A stretch of 64,000 bases of DNA from Pleurostoma richardsiae (Eukaryota > Ascomycota > Sordariomycetes > Calosphaeriales > Pleurostomataceae): the NCBI GenBank assembly GCA_030052745.1, contig JANBVO010000001.1, forward strand, positions 1,240,001 through 1,304,000, in the 5' to 3' direction. The notes under the pieces are model-generated. The model searched no databases and had not been told where the DNA came from. It worked only from the letters and a program-made list of their open reading frames with translations. The position numbers and the translations under genes were made by a program. Of this stretch, positions 41,613-54,158 are shown piece by piece. Positions within the stretch are counted from its first letter, which is position 1. Each line of letters begins with the position of its first letter.

Positions 41613-43381
41613 ATGGCTCCCAAGATGTGAGCCATTCCTGCCTCTCGCTGGCTGTCAAGCTCACGTCTAACAACCGTAGATTTGTCTTCGGCAGCGTCAA
41701 CGGCCAGCTCAATCCCGCATTCGCCAAGCTCGCCTCCCTGCACGCCAAGAACGACTTCTCCTTTGCTCTCGTGACGGGCAATCTCTTCGCCGAAGACCAG
41801 GACGACGACAGCCTCACCTCCCTCCTCGACGGCACCATTGGGGTCCCCGTGACCACCTACTTCACAGTCGGCACCTTGGCGCTTCCCGCGCGTGTGGTCG
41901 AGAAGATCGAGAAGGACGAGGACATCGCGCCGAACCTGCACTACCTCGGCAAGCGCAGCGTGACCAAGACCACGGACGGCGTGCGCATCGTCACCCTAGG
42001 CGGCGTCACCGACGCGTCCGACATCGACGGGCTCTCCAAGGAGCAGCACCTGCCGCTGCACACGCAGGGCGACGCACGGACGCTGCGTGGCGCCAACTCG
42101 GCGGACATCCTGCTCACGGCTACCTGGCCATCATCCGTGTGGAACGGGTCTAAGGTCGCGCTCCCCTTTGATCCGACATCCATACGAGGCAGTGGCGCGA
42201 TCGCGGATCTGTGTACGGCGCTGCGGCCGCGTTACCACTTCTGCCCTTCACCGGATGACTTCTTCTTTGAGCGGGAGCCGTTCTCGCACCCTCCTAAGGG
42301 AAACGAAGCGGAGCCGAGTGCAGACGTCACGCGCTTCGTCTCCGTAGCGCCGTACGGCAATAAAGCAAAAGCGAAGGCAATGTACGCCTTCACACTACAG
42401 AGTAGCGCGGCAGATGCCCCGCCTCCTGGAACAACCCTGTCACCATTCGCAGAACGGACAGGCACGCAAGCTAAGAGGCGCCAAGCTGCTGACGACGAGG
42501 GCGGCTTCTCACGCTTCTCCCACGATACTGGCCGCGGCCGGGGTCACAACCGCCGAGGCAAGCGGCAGAAGCTCCCCCCTCCCGGGCCTGACCAGTGCTT
42601 CCTCTGTCTGGCCAGCGCAGCCGCGCCCAACCACATGATCTGCTCCATCGGCAACGACACCTACCTCGCCACCGCCAAGGGGCCCCTCCCCTCTCCCACC
42701 ACCTTCGCCGACCAGGGGCTCAGCTTCCCCGCGCACATGCTCATCGTGCCGCAGCCGCATGTGCCCACTGTGTCGCACTCCTCCTTCGCGGACAGCCCCG
42801 CCGAGGCCGAAACCACGTTCAAGGAGATGTCGCGCCTGCGCGAGGCGCTGCAGGCGATGGTGTCGGCAGGATCGAGGCGGCAGCTAGGCGTGGTGACGTG
42901 GGAGATCAGCCGCGCGGCGAACATCCACGCGCACTGGCAGACGGTGCCGGTCCCTGCGCGGCTGGTTCTGGGCGCGGGAGGCGACCTCGTCGAGGCCGCG
43001 TTCCGCGTCGAGGCGGAGAACCTGAGTCTGCCGCGGCTGGAGGCGCGGGACTTTGGCCTCGACGACGAGGTCGGCGGTGACTTCCTCCGAGTGTGGATCT
43101 GGTGTGAGGAGGAGAAAGAAGATGACAGCGCCACGGCTGGAGGAGAAGGGGATAAGGAGGGCGCGGGCGGCGGGCGGATTGTCAGCAAGACGCTGCTAAT
43201 GCGGCTCGACGAGAATGTGCGCTTCGACCTACAGTACCCGCGGCGGGTGATGGCAAAGCTCATGGGCCTGGATGACAGGCTGGTCTGGCAGGAGTGCGTG
43301 CAGGAACAGGAAGACGAGAAGCGCGACGTGCTGGCCTTCCGGAAGGCGTTTGAGCCGTGGGACTTTACGTTGAGAGAGTAG
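41613..43381 (+). CDS. Cwf19-like (CwfJ) protein, spliceosome / lariat debranching factor
   Basis: Nuclear RNA-processing protein related to yeast Drn1, human CWF19L1 and S. pombe Mug161; family members bind the intron-lariat spliceosome and Dbr1. Exon model join(41613..41626,41680..43381), 571 residues. Exon 1 is only 14 nt (ATG GCT CCC AAG AT), joined to 'A TTT GTC' to give MAPKIFVFGSVNGQL, the conserved family start; this validates the unusual tiny exon. Residues about 1-230 form a metallophosphatase-like domain ('FSFALVTGNLF'). CwfJ_C_1 begins near 'DQCFLCLASAAAPNHMICS' (about residue 308) and includes a HIT-like 'IHAHWQTVPVP' near residue 420. CwfJ_C_2 follows to the end ('VWQECVQEQEDEKRDVLAFRK' region, ending 'FEPWDFT'). 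The linker contains an RG-rich, basic segment. Confidence 0.94.
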
Positions 43382-45615
43382 GAGAGCTGGCTCCGGAGAA
43401 GTCCGCCGTCTGCTTTGTGCCCATTTCTCTATGCGCCGGGTTGCTTGAGTCCATTTGCTCTTTCAGTATCAGGGCTTGTCACGGGGACTTAAACGGATAG
43501 GCGTGCATGGTGGCGGTCTTTAAAAAAGTTATATGGCATATTCCACGCTGATTTGAGAAGATCTCGGCGAAACGTTTTATATACCCACAGCGCTTCTAGC
43601 TACATCATACGGGCGTGACTACGATGAACAGCACCGGGAACTGTGAGCCTGGGTTTGCTTGGCGGTTTTGAAGGACATGAGGTTAAGAGATACGGGTTCG
43701 AAAGGAGGCATTCGCGCGTCGACTCATGCATTCGTCGTTCAGCTCGAAAAGAACCGTAGATCTATCTACTTGAGATGGCGTTTACTGCACAGCATCTTGA
43801 GGACGCGTCTGTTGCTTTCAATGAATCAAGCTTCCAGTAGGGTAATAAAGTCAGCGATCATTGATGCGGAGGCACGTATCCTCAATACCTCCCACTGGTA
43901 ATCATACTCACCGATCCAGAAGGACAATTTTTCCATGAGATTATGCCATCCTTCCTCGAGCTCCGTATGGTGCTAGAGCGATGTGACCATCTGCTGCCGT
44001 ATCTGCCAAGCATAGGAAAGCAGACGTAAAACGAGCATTCACCTTCCCCACCACGAGAGTAGAGGGTTAGCAACTGGAGGGCGTGATCACAGGCTAGGGA
44101 GGCAGATTTCATGATCCCACTTTCTCGATTCAGGCTATCGAAGACTTCCGAGGCTGGCCAGGCCAACAAAATGGCCCAACCAGCCGCTGAGCTGGACAAG
44201 ATGGCCAGCAGCAGAGATATTAGTGCTATACAGGAGGTGAGAACCCACGAAGACGCGGGGAGAGAGAGAGAGACAGGACGCCTAAGAAGCATCCACCCTA
44301 TGTTAGAAGATAAGAAACTCCAACTCTCTCGATCCTCTGGTCCTCGGATAGGCCGTGTCTCCAACTCTCCATTAGAGCGTGTAACATCTCTTCCGCCTCA
44401 GTCTCCCGCCTCAGAAAAGCCCCTCAACCCCATCAACCACCTTCCAATCTCATATGTAATCAGAAGGGAACTAGGATTGCAGAGCATAAGGCCTCTTATA
44501 TAAGCCTAAGCCTTCGCAGAGCATCTTTCGCCCGCAGGCGAGTGGAGAATCGTCGGTGGGTTACCTCAGATGAGGTGAACGTTCATTGACAAATAAGACG
44601 TAATCGTGATTCCGGTAGAGGACGGACCGGACGTGTATCCGTGTATGTACTGGTTGTATATCGTACAGGTGGTAATATCTGACACATTCCACTTCATTGT
44701 GTGGAAGCATTGGTCGGTAGGTAAGTGACCAATGGTATGACTGCTTGTCCGTCGCAGCAGGAAGGACAGTCAAAGCTCAGGAGGTGGCTAATTGCTCAAA
44801 CTAATGATGTCCAGAGAGCTGACAAGCATATGCCATCGCTTGTGCGCAGCGCAGTATGAAGACCCAGCGCAGGCAGCTTCAAGAGGAGGACGGCAAGTCG
44901 GCTATTTGGCACAAGACGAGTGTTGAGGTTATGCCGGAGACCAACTAATGGCCATGCAGGTTAGTTCCATCCTGATCGTCTGGAGAAACGATCCAGGAAC
45001 AGGTGGGTATAGTCGGACAGGAATATGCAAGCGAGACAATGTCGATGCTATTCTATTCGCACAAATAAACGACGAAAAAAAAGTTGCTTGATGAGTGACC
45101 GATCTTGATGAGTGACCGAGAGTGCGACGGATCATTACATGGTCGATCCAAGAAGCTCGCGGGTGGTCGTGAGAAGGTCAATGCAAATGCTATGCCAATG
45201 CGTGTAATGATGGACCGCAGACAAAGTGATCTCAACTTGTCATCGACAATGAGACGACTGTATGCACTGAGAGCGTCCTTTTGCTCCGCGGAAACGCGGC
45301 GCGGTAATAGCGGTCAATGAAAGCGCATGCTCTCACCGACGAACACAGTAAGATGGTTAGCGAAATTAAACATCGCAATGAAGACTGTCCAGCTGAAAGC
45401 TCACAGCAGTGGAACGTCCACAAGTGACAAGATCCACAACAGGATGTCTAGGTATGTTGATCAATGTCTTAAAAGGCATTCCAAGAGTAGGGCTCTTTCA
45501 GCTCCAGTTGAAAGAGGGGAATAGCCCGTTGAAGTATGCATGTGCCAGCGCACACACTCAAGTATTCCCACTAGTCAGCGGAGGCCACAGGTGTGGGAAT
45601 TGATCATCTATCTGG
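43382..45615. other. Convergent intergenic region between the Cwf19-like gene and cdc25
   Basis: 2.2 kb between two 3' ends, long for a convergent spacer. Frames are short and featureless (longest about 160 codons at 43882-44364). It contains a GA run at 44262-44276 and the 17-bp tandem repeat listed next. No gene seen; a non-coding RNA is possible but unsupported. Confidence 0.5.
45087..45120. repeat. Tandem 17-bp repeat, two copies
   Basis: CTTGATGAGTGACCGAT is followed at once by CTTGATGAGTGACCGAG (16 of 17 identical). No function is apparent. Confidence 0.8.
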
Positions 45616-47490
45616 CTAGAAAGAAACCATGCGCCTAGCATGACCTCTGTCGTTGCCAAGGATAGGAGAGTTGCCTATCATCATCGGAGAGTCGTCACAC
45701 ATGCTGGCGCGACCCGGTGCCGTTGGGGACTCATAGACAGATCGTTCCTTTTGGCCAAAAGCGAAAGTCTGCGCCCGATGAAGACCCCTCCGGTTCTGGC
45801 GCAGACGGTCCATCTCACGCTCGCAGGTTGATGCATGCTCAGCCGCGTCCATCTCCACGTACGCTTGCGGGTAACAGCGCTCACGATTCTCGGAGAAGAA
45901 AGCACTATACCCGCCCTCCAAGATGTAGACTTCAGGGTAGGTAAGCTTGGGGTAACACTCAGCATTGGCGGTTCGGTCCTCAGATCGGACATGGCGGGCC
46001 ATGAGTGGTGCACGATGCGCCGAATACTCGCAGTGGAAAACCAATAGGGTCCGGCCGTCCATAGGAGTCTGGAAGAGATGCTCGGACAACAGGTCCTTGT
46101 CGTTGTAGTTGACCGCACCGTCGATGTGACCACCCTCGTACTCGTACTCGAAGCGGCAGTCGATGATCACCTTCTGGTCGTAGTGTTCATTGTACTTGCC
46201 GTCGAGTACATCGAGGAAAGTCGAGCGTGAAATACGAGGGATGTTGTCGTTTTGACCCTCCGGGATGAAATGAGGCAGGACGGGCTCAGCCGGCTCCTCG
46301 ACGTCGATGACCGCCTGCAGCGTCGGCGGGGGAGATTCCTCCTTCTTCTGCTTGATCATGTCGATGGGATTCTCGAACATGCTCAGCGACCGACGATACT
46401 GTCGTCGAGGCCGGTTGAAGGGGTTTGACGGTCGACGGGCGTGGGCAACAATTGGCGAGCCGTTCCTAACAGCACTAGCACCACCCAAGCTCGAGAAGTG
46501 CGTTCGTGAGCGGAGAGCGCCAGGGGCATTGGCGCAGGGACTATGCGAGGACTGCGGCCGTCGCTCTTGAGGTGGCGAGTCCTCGAAGCATTCACTTAGG
46601 GACAAAGAACTAGGCCCACGATTCTCGGCACCGATTAGACCACCGAATTTGAACTGAGGAAGCTGATTCTCGCCATGCAGTCTTCCAGCAACGCCGCCGG
46701 TAGAGTAACCCTTCGCCCGAGAAAGAGACGGACGACGTAGACCCAGTTTTCGACGCCTGAAGCCAGTCAGATATCAAGATGCCTAGGCCGGACGTGGAGG
46801 GATACTTACTCAGGTACAGCAGGACGAGGTGGCTCTAGGAGAGAGGGTCGTGCAATGGGAGAGTCTTGCATCATGTCGTCATCAGGGGTCGAGACGTCTG
46901 GTGTTGAGACTGGTGTGGGTGACTGGACCTCAATCTGGCTGACAAAGGGTGCCTTCAGCGGCAGAGGTGATATGTCCATCATGTCGCAAGGAGCTGGCGA
47001 CGACGAGGGGGGAAGGGGAGGAGTTGTCACATAATCTACACGTTGTCAACCCCTACTCCAAGCTGGAGCATAGCTTGGAAGGCGGTGCTTACCTCTTCCC
47101 TCCATGGCACCCATTATAGTTGTAGTCGTAAAGAGAGCTCGACGAGGCGTTGGGAAATGCGGGCTAATGAAGACGGCAGCAGTTAGCAGGTATTCATTTC
47201 TAAGACTGGGCACTGTAGCAAGGATTCACCAACCTCATGTCATTGTCGATCCGGAAATTGGCAGATAGGTCGGCAGCAAGACTTGCCGTGGGTGAAGATC
47301 CACGCACAGACTTGACATTGAAGTAGTCTGAATTTGACTTCTGAACGTACTGTTCCCGGAGAGTGAAAGTACCGGAAGACGCTCGAGGATTGGCGGCCAG
47401 GTGAGTGTGTCCTCGAGAGTGGAAGAGGTCTCGACTGCCGAACATAGCAGCAGGGGGGTGCATGGCCGCGAGGGGAGAGGAAGTCTCCAT
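45616..47490 (-). CDS. CDC25: M-phase inducer phosphatase Cdc25/NimT
   Basis: Dual-specificity phosphatase that removes inhibitory phosphate from Tyr15 of Cdk1 and triggers mitosis. Exon model complement(join(45616..46756,46810..47035,47093..47163,47234..47490)), 564 residues, start at METSSPLAAM. The catalytic rhodanese-like domain (about residues 355-490) has 'VIIDCRFEYEYEGGHI' and the signature 'HCEYSAHRAP' with C427 and R433. The regulatory N-terminus is Ser/Pro-rich; 'FPTPRRALF', 'RRPSLSRAKGYS' and 'YRRSLSMFENP' look like CDK and checkpoint-kinase/14-3-3 sites. Splices are supported by continuity of 'NDMSPHFPTPRRAL', 'MEGRDYVTTPPL' and 'PEYRR'-type joins with GT-AG ends. The frame is open further upstream but only through a GTG. 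The 6.7 kb upstream is gene-free. Confidence 0.93.
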
Positions 47491-48351
47491 CGTTGATCCT
47501 GTGATCTCTCCGCCCGAAGGACAATTGGTGTAGAATTCCTGCAGACTCGGATTTGCTTGGAAAGCCGAGCTGATCCAAGCTGGATGTGGCTGAGGATAGG
47601 ACAGGGCAGGGTCGAGAGCACAGAGGCGAAGGAAGGTCGAGGTTGGATGCTGTGTGCTGCGTCCAATTGGCAGTTGGAGATAACTAATTCGGTCAGTCAC
47701 AGCAACTTAATGCTGCAACTTGTCGATAATTAGGAGAGTTCACGCTGAATCGAGCCTGCGATCACACGCAAAGGACGGGCGGTCGTGTTGGGAGTGAGTG
47801 ACAGTTGGTTGCGTGGGTTTGCCGGCGGTGATGGTGGTCCAGCTTGTCGTCCGGTGCAACGCGACTTTTTTGTGTGCCGGTTGCTGTGCAGATCAAAGAA
47901 TCCTGCAGCGGGGTTTGGCTTGCGGACGGCAAGGTAGGACCAGGAGGGGACTAGAGACGCAGTGCGGACATCAGTGAAGAAATCCGACTCAAAGAACGAT
48001 CTGGCCGTCTTCGTCGACGTCTGGCTGGCTAGCTGTCTTTGCGAAGGGGAAATTGGCTGGCAAAGACGTGTCGCAGTTCCAAGGTTGGCAGCTTGGAAGC
48101 GGAGGTGCGTGCGTGTGCGGCAGGCAAGCTGGTGTGCTGGCGGCAGAAACGAGCTGCTGTTGCTTAGGTACGCTAGAGGCACAAGTCCAAAGTCCGGACT
48201 TCGTCTTCACTCGATTAATCGGCAAAGCAACACACACTGCTTTCGGTCGATATTCCTGGTTCGCTAGACCTGGTCAATTCGGCCGAAGTGCTGCTGCCGA
48301 TGATGCTGCTATTGCTACGCCTCCACTACAACGTCTTCCAAGCCCGAGGTC

Positions 48352-48420
48352 TCAACAAGAGAGAGAGGGAGAGACGAGGGAGAGGAAGGGAGAGAGGGGA
48401 GGACGAAGGAAGAGAAGGAT
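48352..48420. repeat. GA-rich (purine) tract
   Basis: About 70 bp made almost wholly of A and G on the plus strand, 0.9 kb upstream of the cdc25 ATG. In gene sense it is a long CT tract, a common feature of fungal promoters near transcription starts. Confidence 0.7.
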
Positions 48421-48558
48421 GGAAGTCGGAGGGATGAGGAAACCGGAGACGATCTCGACGGCTGGGCTGCAGAAGGAAAGAGAGTCCTCGGGGGGCAGTA
48501 GCACAGGCGACGGGGATGCAAAGAGTTTTATCTGCCCTGGCAGCGAGCGATACGTCGG

Positions 48559-48590
48559 CTGCGCTGGCGCTGGCGCTGGCGCTGGCTGGC
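48559..48590. repeat. GGCGCT/GGCT microsatellite
   Basis: Several perfect units of GCTGGC with a shift to GGCT at the right end. Simple slippage repeat. Confidence 0.75.
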
Positions 48591-51500
48591 TGGCCTGGAT
48601 TCGCGGATGGCTTTGCGCTCCCTTCGCTCGCTCACCACGGGAAACCAGTTGTCAGGGGAGATTTGGCGCATCAGCGTGCATGCACGGCCGGGCCATGCAT
48701 GCATGAGCGTAAGGTAACGTAAATCCTGCCGTGATAAGGCAGGCTGGGTAGGTACCACTACAGTAGCTACTATGTACAGCAAGGCAGGTACCGCCGTACC
48801 AGCACCACTCACGTCGCACCGCTGCGTGCTGCTCTTCCCTGTTCGGGTAGGTACAAACATCTCCACCTGGCTAAGCGCTACCACAGCACCTGGAGAGACT
48901 GAGAGTGACCCGGCCGGGATGCGCTAACGCCGCCCAGTTACATCATTACCAGTGCAAGCCGGGCGGTGAGACGCCGTATTGCTGGGCACAGGGACGCGCC
49001 CCAGCCAGGTTGCCGCAAGTACTGTACATGTACATCCGGCTCTCTACCTCTCTCAAAACTCGTGGAGAGAACGACTCTGGCGCATTGTGCATTGTGCGGA
49101 TGTACACGGTAACCAAGGTACGGGTAGATTCCAAGCAAACGGCCGGGCGGGACAGACCGTCGTAGCCCGTGATGGTGATAGCGCAGGTACGGAGTGGAGG
49201 TACGGAGGTACTGCCGACATCAATTCGGCCGTCCATGTCTCTCCCGATACCACAGAAATCTCTCGCTGGGCCGTTGCCGGGTCGAGTCTCGGTACTCAAC
49301 TACTCGTCCCTCCAGCCGCCCGCCATTTCTCCCCAGCAATGGAGCTCTGGACCCAGATCTGGCTTGACAATCGCCATCCCGAGACATATTTCTGGAGACA
49401 TGTTCATGACTGCGAGACACCTCTCAGCGCTAGGCAAGGTGCAGCTCTCTAGGGACCGAGTTGGCAAGCTGCTCGGCGCCTTGGCTATTCAAATTTCAAG
49501 CAGATATCGGCCGAGGACGTCGGGGGAACAGCTCTCATTCTTGCTCTGATCATCCTCGATTCCGTTTCAAGCGCACTACACGGTGTTTCCAACTATGCAA
49601 GGCAGAGTACCTGGACCTGGGAAGTGTGGTATGGACTGTGGTCCCAGTTGTCCCCTCTCCTGATACCCTCCACGCAGGTCACGCATACTCTGAGTAGAAA
49701 CACAGAGAGGGTTACCCCGGACGATTGCACCGCTCTTCCTTCGGAACCATCGATGATCCAGAGATGCTGGAGCACCGAAGCCGGCACGGTTGCCAGGGTC
49801 CACGCTGCCCAGGCTCCCAGGGCGGCTGAGACAAGCCCAGAATGGCCAGGGCGCGAACCGGGGGGGCCGGTCCAAATGTTTCGGGGCCGGGGGACGCGAG
49901 CGAATTAGCAGCGGCGACAGCTTTCTTCCAGCCCACTCTGGTATAGTAGGGCCGCCTGAGGGTCGCTGAAATTTAGCGCTGATCGGGATGTCGTCCAGTT
50001 GATCAGGGACGAAGCTCGGGCGTGAGGCAATTGCAAGTTGGGATCTTCTCAGAGGGATGGTTAGCAACTGGACCGCTCTGCCGCCGGGTCTAGCTGCTAA
50101 TCGCAAACGAAATCTCGGATGATGCAATGAGAAATGGACGCCGTCCCAAGATCTCTCTCATTGCGAATTTCCCCTGCGTGCCTTCGCCCACGTGCCGAGT
50201 GGTCTAGGCGAGAGACAGAGGCGGGATTCGCCGCCGCCATTCGAAGCAAGGGAGAGAATACCGACAGACAGAGATTTTATTCTGGAGTCGGTCGCCGTTG
50301 GTCACAGCGGGACTGAGACTCTGGATCCTGTCAAAAGACGTTTAGGGGACCTGGTCGGGAAGAGATTGAAGTCCTATGTGCACTGCTCTTCTGCTGCTCC
50401 ATTCCCCTCTCCGACTGCAACCCATCGCAACCGCGCCAGGCCTGGTCCAGCCAGTTGCTAGAGAGCTGTTTCCTAACCCCAGGAATTTGTTCATTCCCCT
50501 GTGGGGGACCAGGCTCTTGCTATGATTATCGCGGGATCCCTCGTTCGAGTAACATCAGGCGGCTATAGTAGCAGACATGCTCGTAATCGTCCCATAGTGT
50601 CACAAACGGCTTGTCCTTCATGAGGATTGACACCGCCATGCCGGCCGTTGGCGGCAGCAGCACGCACAGCTATGTCCTGCAGCAACCTCACAGGGCGGTC
50701 TTTGCGTCACGTCATTCCTCTTCGGTCAGCGCTGAGCATCAAAGCGGCTTACTGCGCTTGGCTAGCACGCTCTATGGTGTCAACCCTGGCAGCTATCGAC
50801 AGGGGATAGCTAGTCACCGCGCTTTCCACATATCGTAACGAGACGCGTTGTGTTCCTTCCGTGACCGACTCATGGAGCTCTTCTTCTGAGCTTACATAGT
50901 AGACGCTTAAGATGATAGGTGTCTGATTCTCGTTCCTCCGTTCCGATCCAACGGCCGGTCCATGTTCTTATAGCCGCCCGTCGGTTGAAGCGAAATGAAT
51001 TGCTTTCAGAACCAGTCCTATGTTTGGTAATCCGTACCGCTGGCCGTAGTGTAGCCGCGGCCAAAGTCCGCTTATTACTTACTATTCATGGCCTTTATCA
51101 TGGGGTGGACAGGTCGCAGAGGGCATCGCCAGCTGGGTTAGACTCTGCATTTGTCTCAGACACGCGATCTTGATCTCGTTTTCAATTGAACATTGATCCG
51201 CGACCAGGTGTCGTCAAACCAGCTCGTCAATAGGTAAGCCTGTTAATGTCATATTCGGCAGTGTTAACGATTGGGGAAATTCTCCGAATGATGGCGGCTG
51301 CTGTATCAGAGCTACGGCATCGAGAATCGAGCCACCGAGGAGCCAGCTAGAAACAAGCCTGTTTTGGCACACCTCTTCCAGGTTCGGCTCACCTGAGAGC
51401 CTTGTTTGGCCTCAGCAGCGGCGCCTATGATCCCGGATGCTCTGCTAGACGTCATGTCGCTGAAGATCTGCCGTCCGGCCGCCAGCGCATCAAGATTCGA

Positions 51501-54158
51501 GACACGGCAGGATGCACAAAATTAACATCTCGTCATCCTCGTTCCCAGGAGCTTACCGTGCAATGACCCGTACATGCAGACAAGACTACATATCTCTAAA
51601 CTTCCACACGAACGCGTTCGCCCCTAGGGTCACAGACAGGACGATCATGTCATGCAAGACGGCCGTGTCAGGCTGGCTTGTCCTGATACGAGTAGGCCTT
51701 CGGTAAAGAAAGGCAGCCGTGCCGTCTGTTTACTTCGAACTCTATGCTGTCCATGATTTCTCATCGGAGAGGGCGGCTCAGCTGATTGCTTCGATTCGCA
51801 CACCGCCACGGCACAACATCTTACTGTACATCCATGATCCACGCATGACAGAGAACGGCTGTCAGAGGAGCGCCGGCCGATCGCACGTGTGCCAATGAGA
51901 TGTCAAAGGTAGGGTCCTGGAGGGCTTCGCAAACGTGCCCGGCAAAATAGCTCGGTCTTGTCAGGTCAGGTCCTCCTCCCACGTTCCTTTCCGGGTTCCC
52001 CCCTCCTTCTCTCGGAGCTCTGCCTCGAGTTTCCCCTCTTTTCCCCTGCATCCTTCAAGCTAGAAACGCATCAGCGCTCCATAAGCAGGACGCCGAAACC
52101 CCCGCCTGGTCAGGCGCTCGCTGCCACAGCCAAACTATCATGCTTCAATGCGCAGCAGCAGCGGCAGCACCGGACGGCTCGGAAAACGAGGGGCGGGCGC
52201 AGCACGTAGGCAAGGTCAAGGATGGCGGGGAAGCTCTTCCCCTCGGACTCTCTCAAGGCTGTGAAGCTTCCTGGGAGCTTGGGCTTCCAGTGTGACGAAG
52301 CCCGCATGAGTACTACGTTTCAGGAGGATTGTGGGGTGATGCGAAAGGTCGAAGCTCGGAGCCGCGGGATCCTTCCCTGTGGGTGACTGGGTGTGTCCTC
52401 CTCGCTCAATTAAAGCCGGTTTGGGAGAGTCGCATCGCCTGGATGTAAACAAAAGTGAGGGGTCCGAGACGCGGCTCACGTAAACAGTCATGGCGGAGCC
52501 CCTGCAGCCCCTGTCAGCGAGACGCCAAGGGTGGCACGAACTCACGGGATTGTCCACGTGATGATGCCTTTGCCCGGTGTGGCGTTCTGAGGCGTTCAGT
52601 GGGCGCAAACCTTCACCACGGTGAACCAACGCTGTCCCACTTGCCCCCGGGCTATGGCAAAGGTAAGAAAGCCGACAGACGCCTTCATGAGTACCCTTTG
52701 GTCTTGAAAGGTATTCGTCCTCATAAGACATCGAGAGTCCTTGGTCATCACTCCGCCTAGCCCTTGAATGTCGGGTACGCTACGTTCGCTGTCAGTGCTC
52801 GTCTGGAACTAGGAGGGCTATATGGCACGAGATGGAGGCTGCATGTGTAGCGGCGCAGGTAACCATGCCGTAAGGCCTCTACATCATGGAGAGGGACCGG
52901 CTCGAGGAGTTGATGTGCTGGCAACGCTGAAGATGATGGGCCAGGAATCTAGGGGAGTCAGCCTTGTGATTAAATGTCCGGCTATCGCTTATATCTAACT
53001 CATTCTGTTGCGTACTTTACCAATGCATTTACGGCTCGGAGGAGACGTCAAGGAAGACGATATAGGCATGGCTCATGCTCTCAACGTGTAAGACTTGAGT
53101 TGAATAAAGTGCACAGGATGTCAGTACAGAGGAAAGGGCGTCACAGGTAGTAGCTGTAGTGGCCATATCATCTGGGTTAACAGAGCACTGTCACCTCTTT
53201 CCCTGTCCCGGCGACTTTCCGGTCCCTCTTGATATACTACCTACTAGGTACAGTTTTGCTCCTTTCCGGGACTCTCCGCAATGGGCTCTGTCGTGATGTA
53301 TGTCGATTTCACCGCGTCCCGTTCGTACACGGACGAGCCACCGTTCGGGCCTATAGACTCGGTTTTCCAGCCAACAGCAGCCTCCGTGAGTCTTCATTCT
53401 TTGCATGGTGGGAGCCGAGCGGGATGTTGCTTGTACGAAGTCCTAGCCATTGTCACGTTTTCAAGACGTTTGCAGGCGCGTGCAGCCCATCTTACATCGT
53501 GGCCCGCAGACCCGGGCCCAGCTGCGCAGGTGGCCTCTAATGGAAACCCCGCAACGGGGACATTATCTCGCCTTACGTCCCAAGGTACTGCACTACCGGA
53601 ACAGCATCGATAAACGGTGGCCAAAACAGTCCAGAAGCAGCAACAGGATGGAGGATTGTGCGAGGGGGGCCATGTCGTCCTGGCCCCTGTGCCAGAGGTG
53701 ACTATTGCCTGATTTCTCGGCCTCCCCCTGACCTCAGCCCCTGGACCGACGCAATGGCGATTGCTTCAGATGTGGCGTTAGGACAGGGGCGCGGATGCGG
53801 TGAGGAGCGACGCCTCCCGCTCGATGTACCTCTTGTGATCTGGAAAACTTGGCTCGCTCTGTAATGGCGAGCCCTCAAGGGCCTTGTTCCTACACGAATC
53901 CCAGGCAAGGGAGTTTGAACCCGAGCTCGAGGCGCAAATATTCGTCCTTTCCCCCTATTTTGGATGTAGCAGCTTTCTCGTACTCCTCGGATCGGCGCTT
54001 CTTGTGATCAGGTATGCCCGTATGGGCCAGTCACCCATGATTTGCCGACCATTGACCATTGCTAAAAGCAGAACGATGCGCGGAACCGCTGTTCATTGGG
54101 ATACAGAAGCCAGAGGTCATGCAGAATCGAACAAGACAACGCATATCATTAGCTCTAT

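Larger units (their letters stand above)
47491..54158. other. Long gene-free region (6.7 kb) upstream of cdc25
   Basis: I find no frame with a domain, signal peptide or convincing exon chain. Frames such as 48053-48706 plus (217 codons) run through simple repeats, and 49576-50127 and 52216-52731 minus are Arg/Pro/Ser-rich with no family marks. Features: a purine-rich tract at 48352-48420 (pyrimidine-rich in cdc25 sense), (GGCGCT)n at about 48559-48585, and scattered GGTAC clusters near 48750-48800 and 49180-49210. The part near 47.5-48.9 kb is probably the cdc25 promoter and leader. Confidence 0.5.

Noticed and set aside
48053-48706. 217-codon plus-strand frame upstream of cdc25
   Set aside because: Much of it is translation of the GA tract and the GGCGCT repeat; no ATG context or homology features.
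49576-50127. 183-codon minus-strand frame
   Set aside because: Pro/Arg-rich composition typical of GC-rich non-coding DNA and no recognisable motif.
51907-51918. GGTAGGGTCC resembling the end of the inverted-repeat element
   Set aside because: Only 10 bp match and the similarity stops on both sides; likely chance.
52216-52731. 171-codon minus-strand frame beginning with ATG
   Set aside because: No domain, no signal peptide and no flanking exons that extend it; His/Arg/Ser-rich, so most likely chance.
53908-53930. Possible tRNA T-arm (GTTTGAACCC)
   Set aside because: The flanking stem does not pair and no acceptor or anticodon arm is found around it. No other tRNA-like arm held up in the window.
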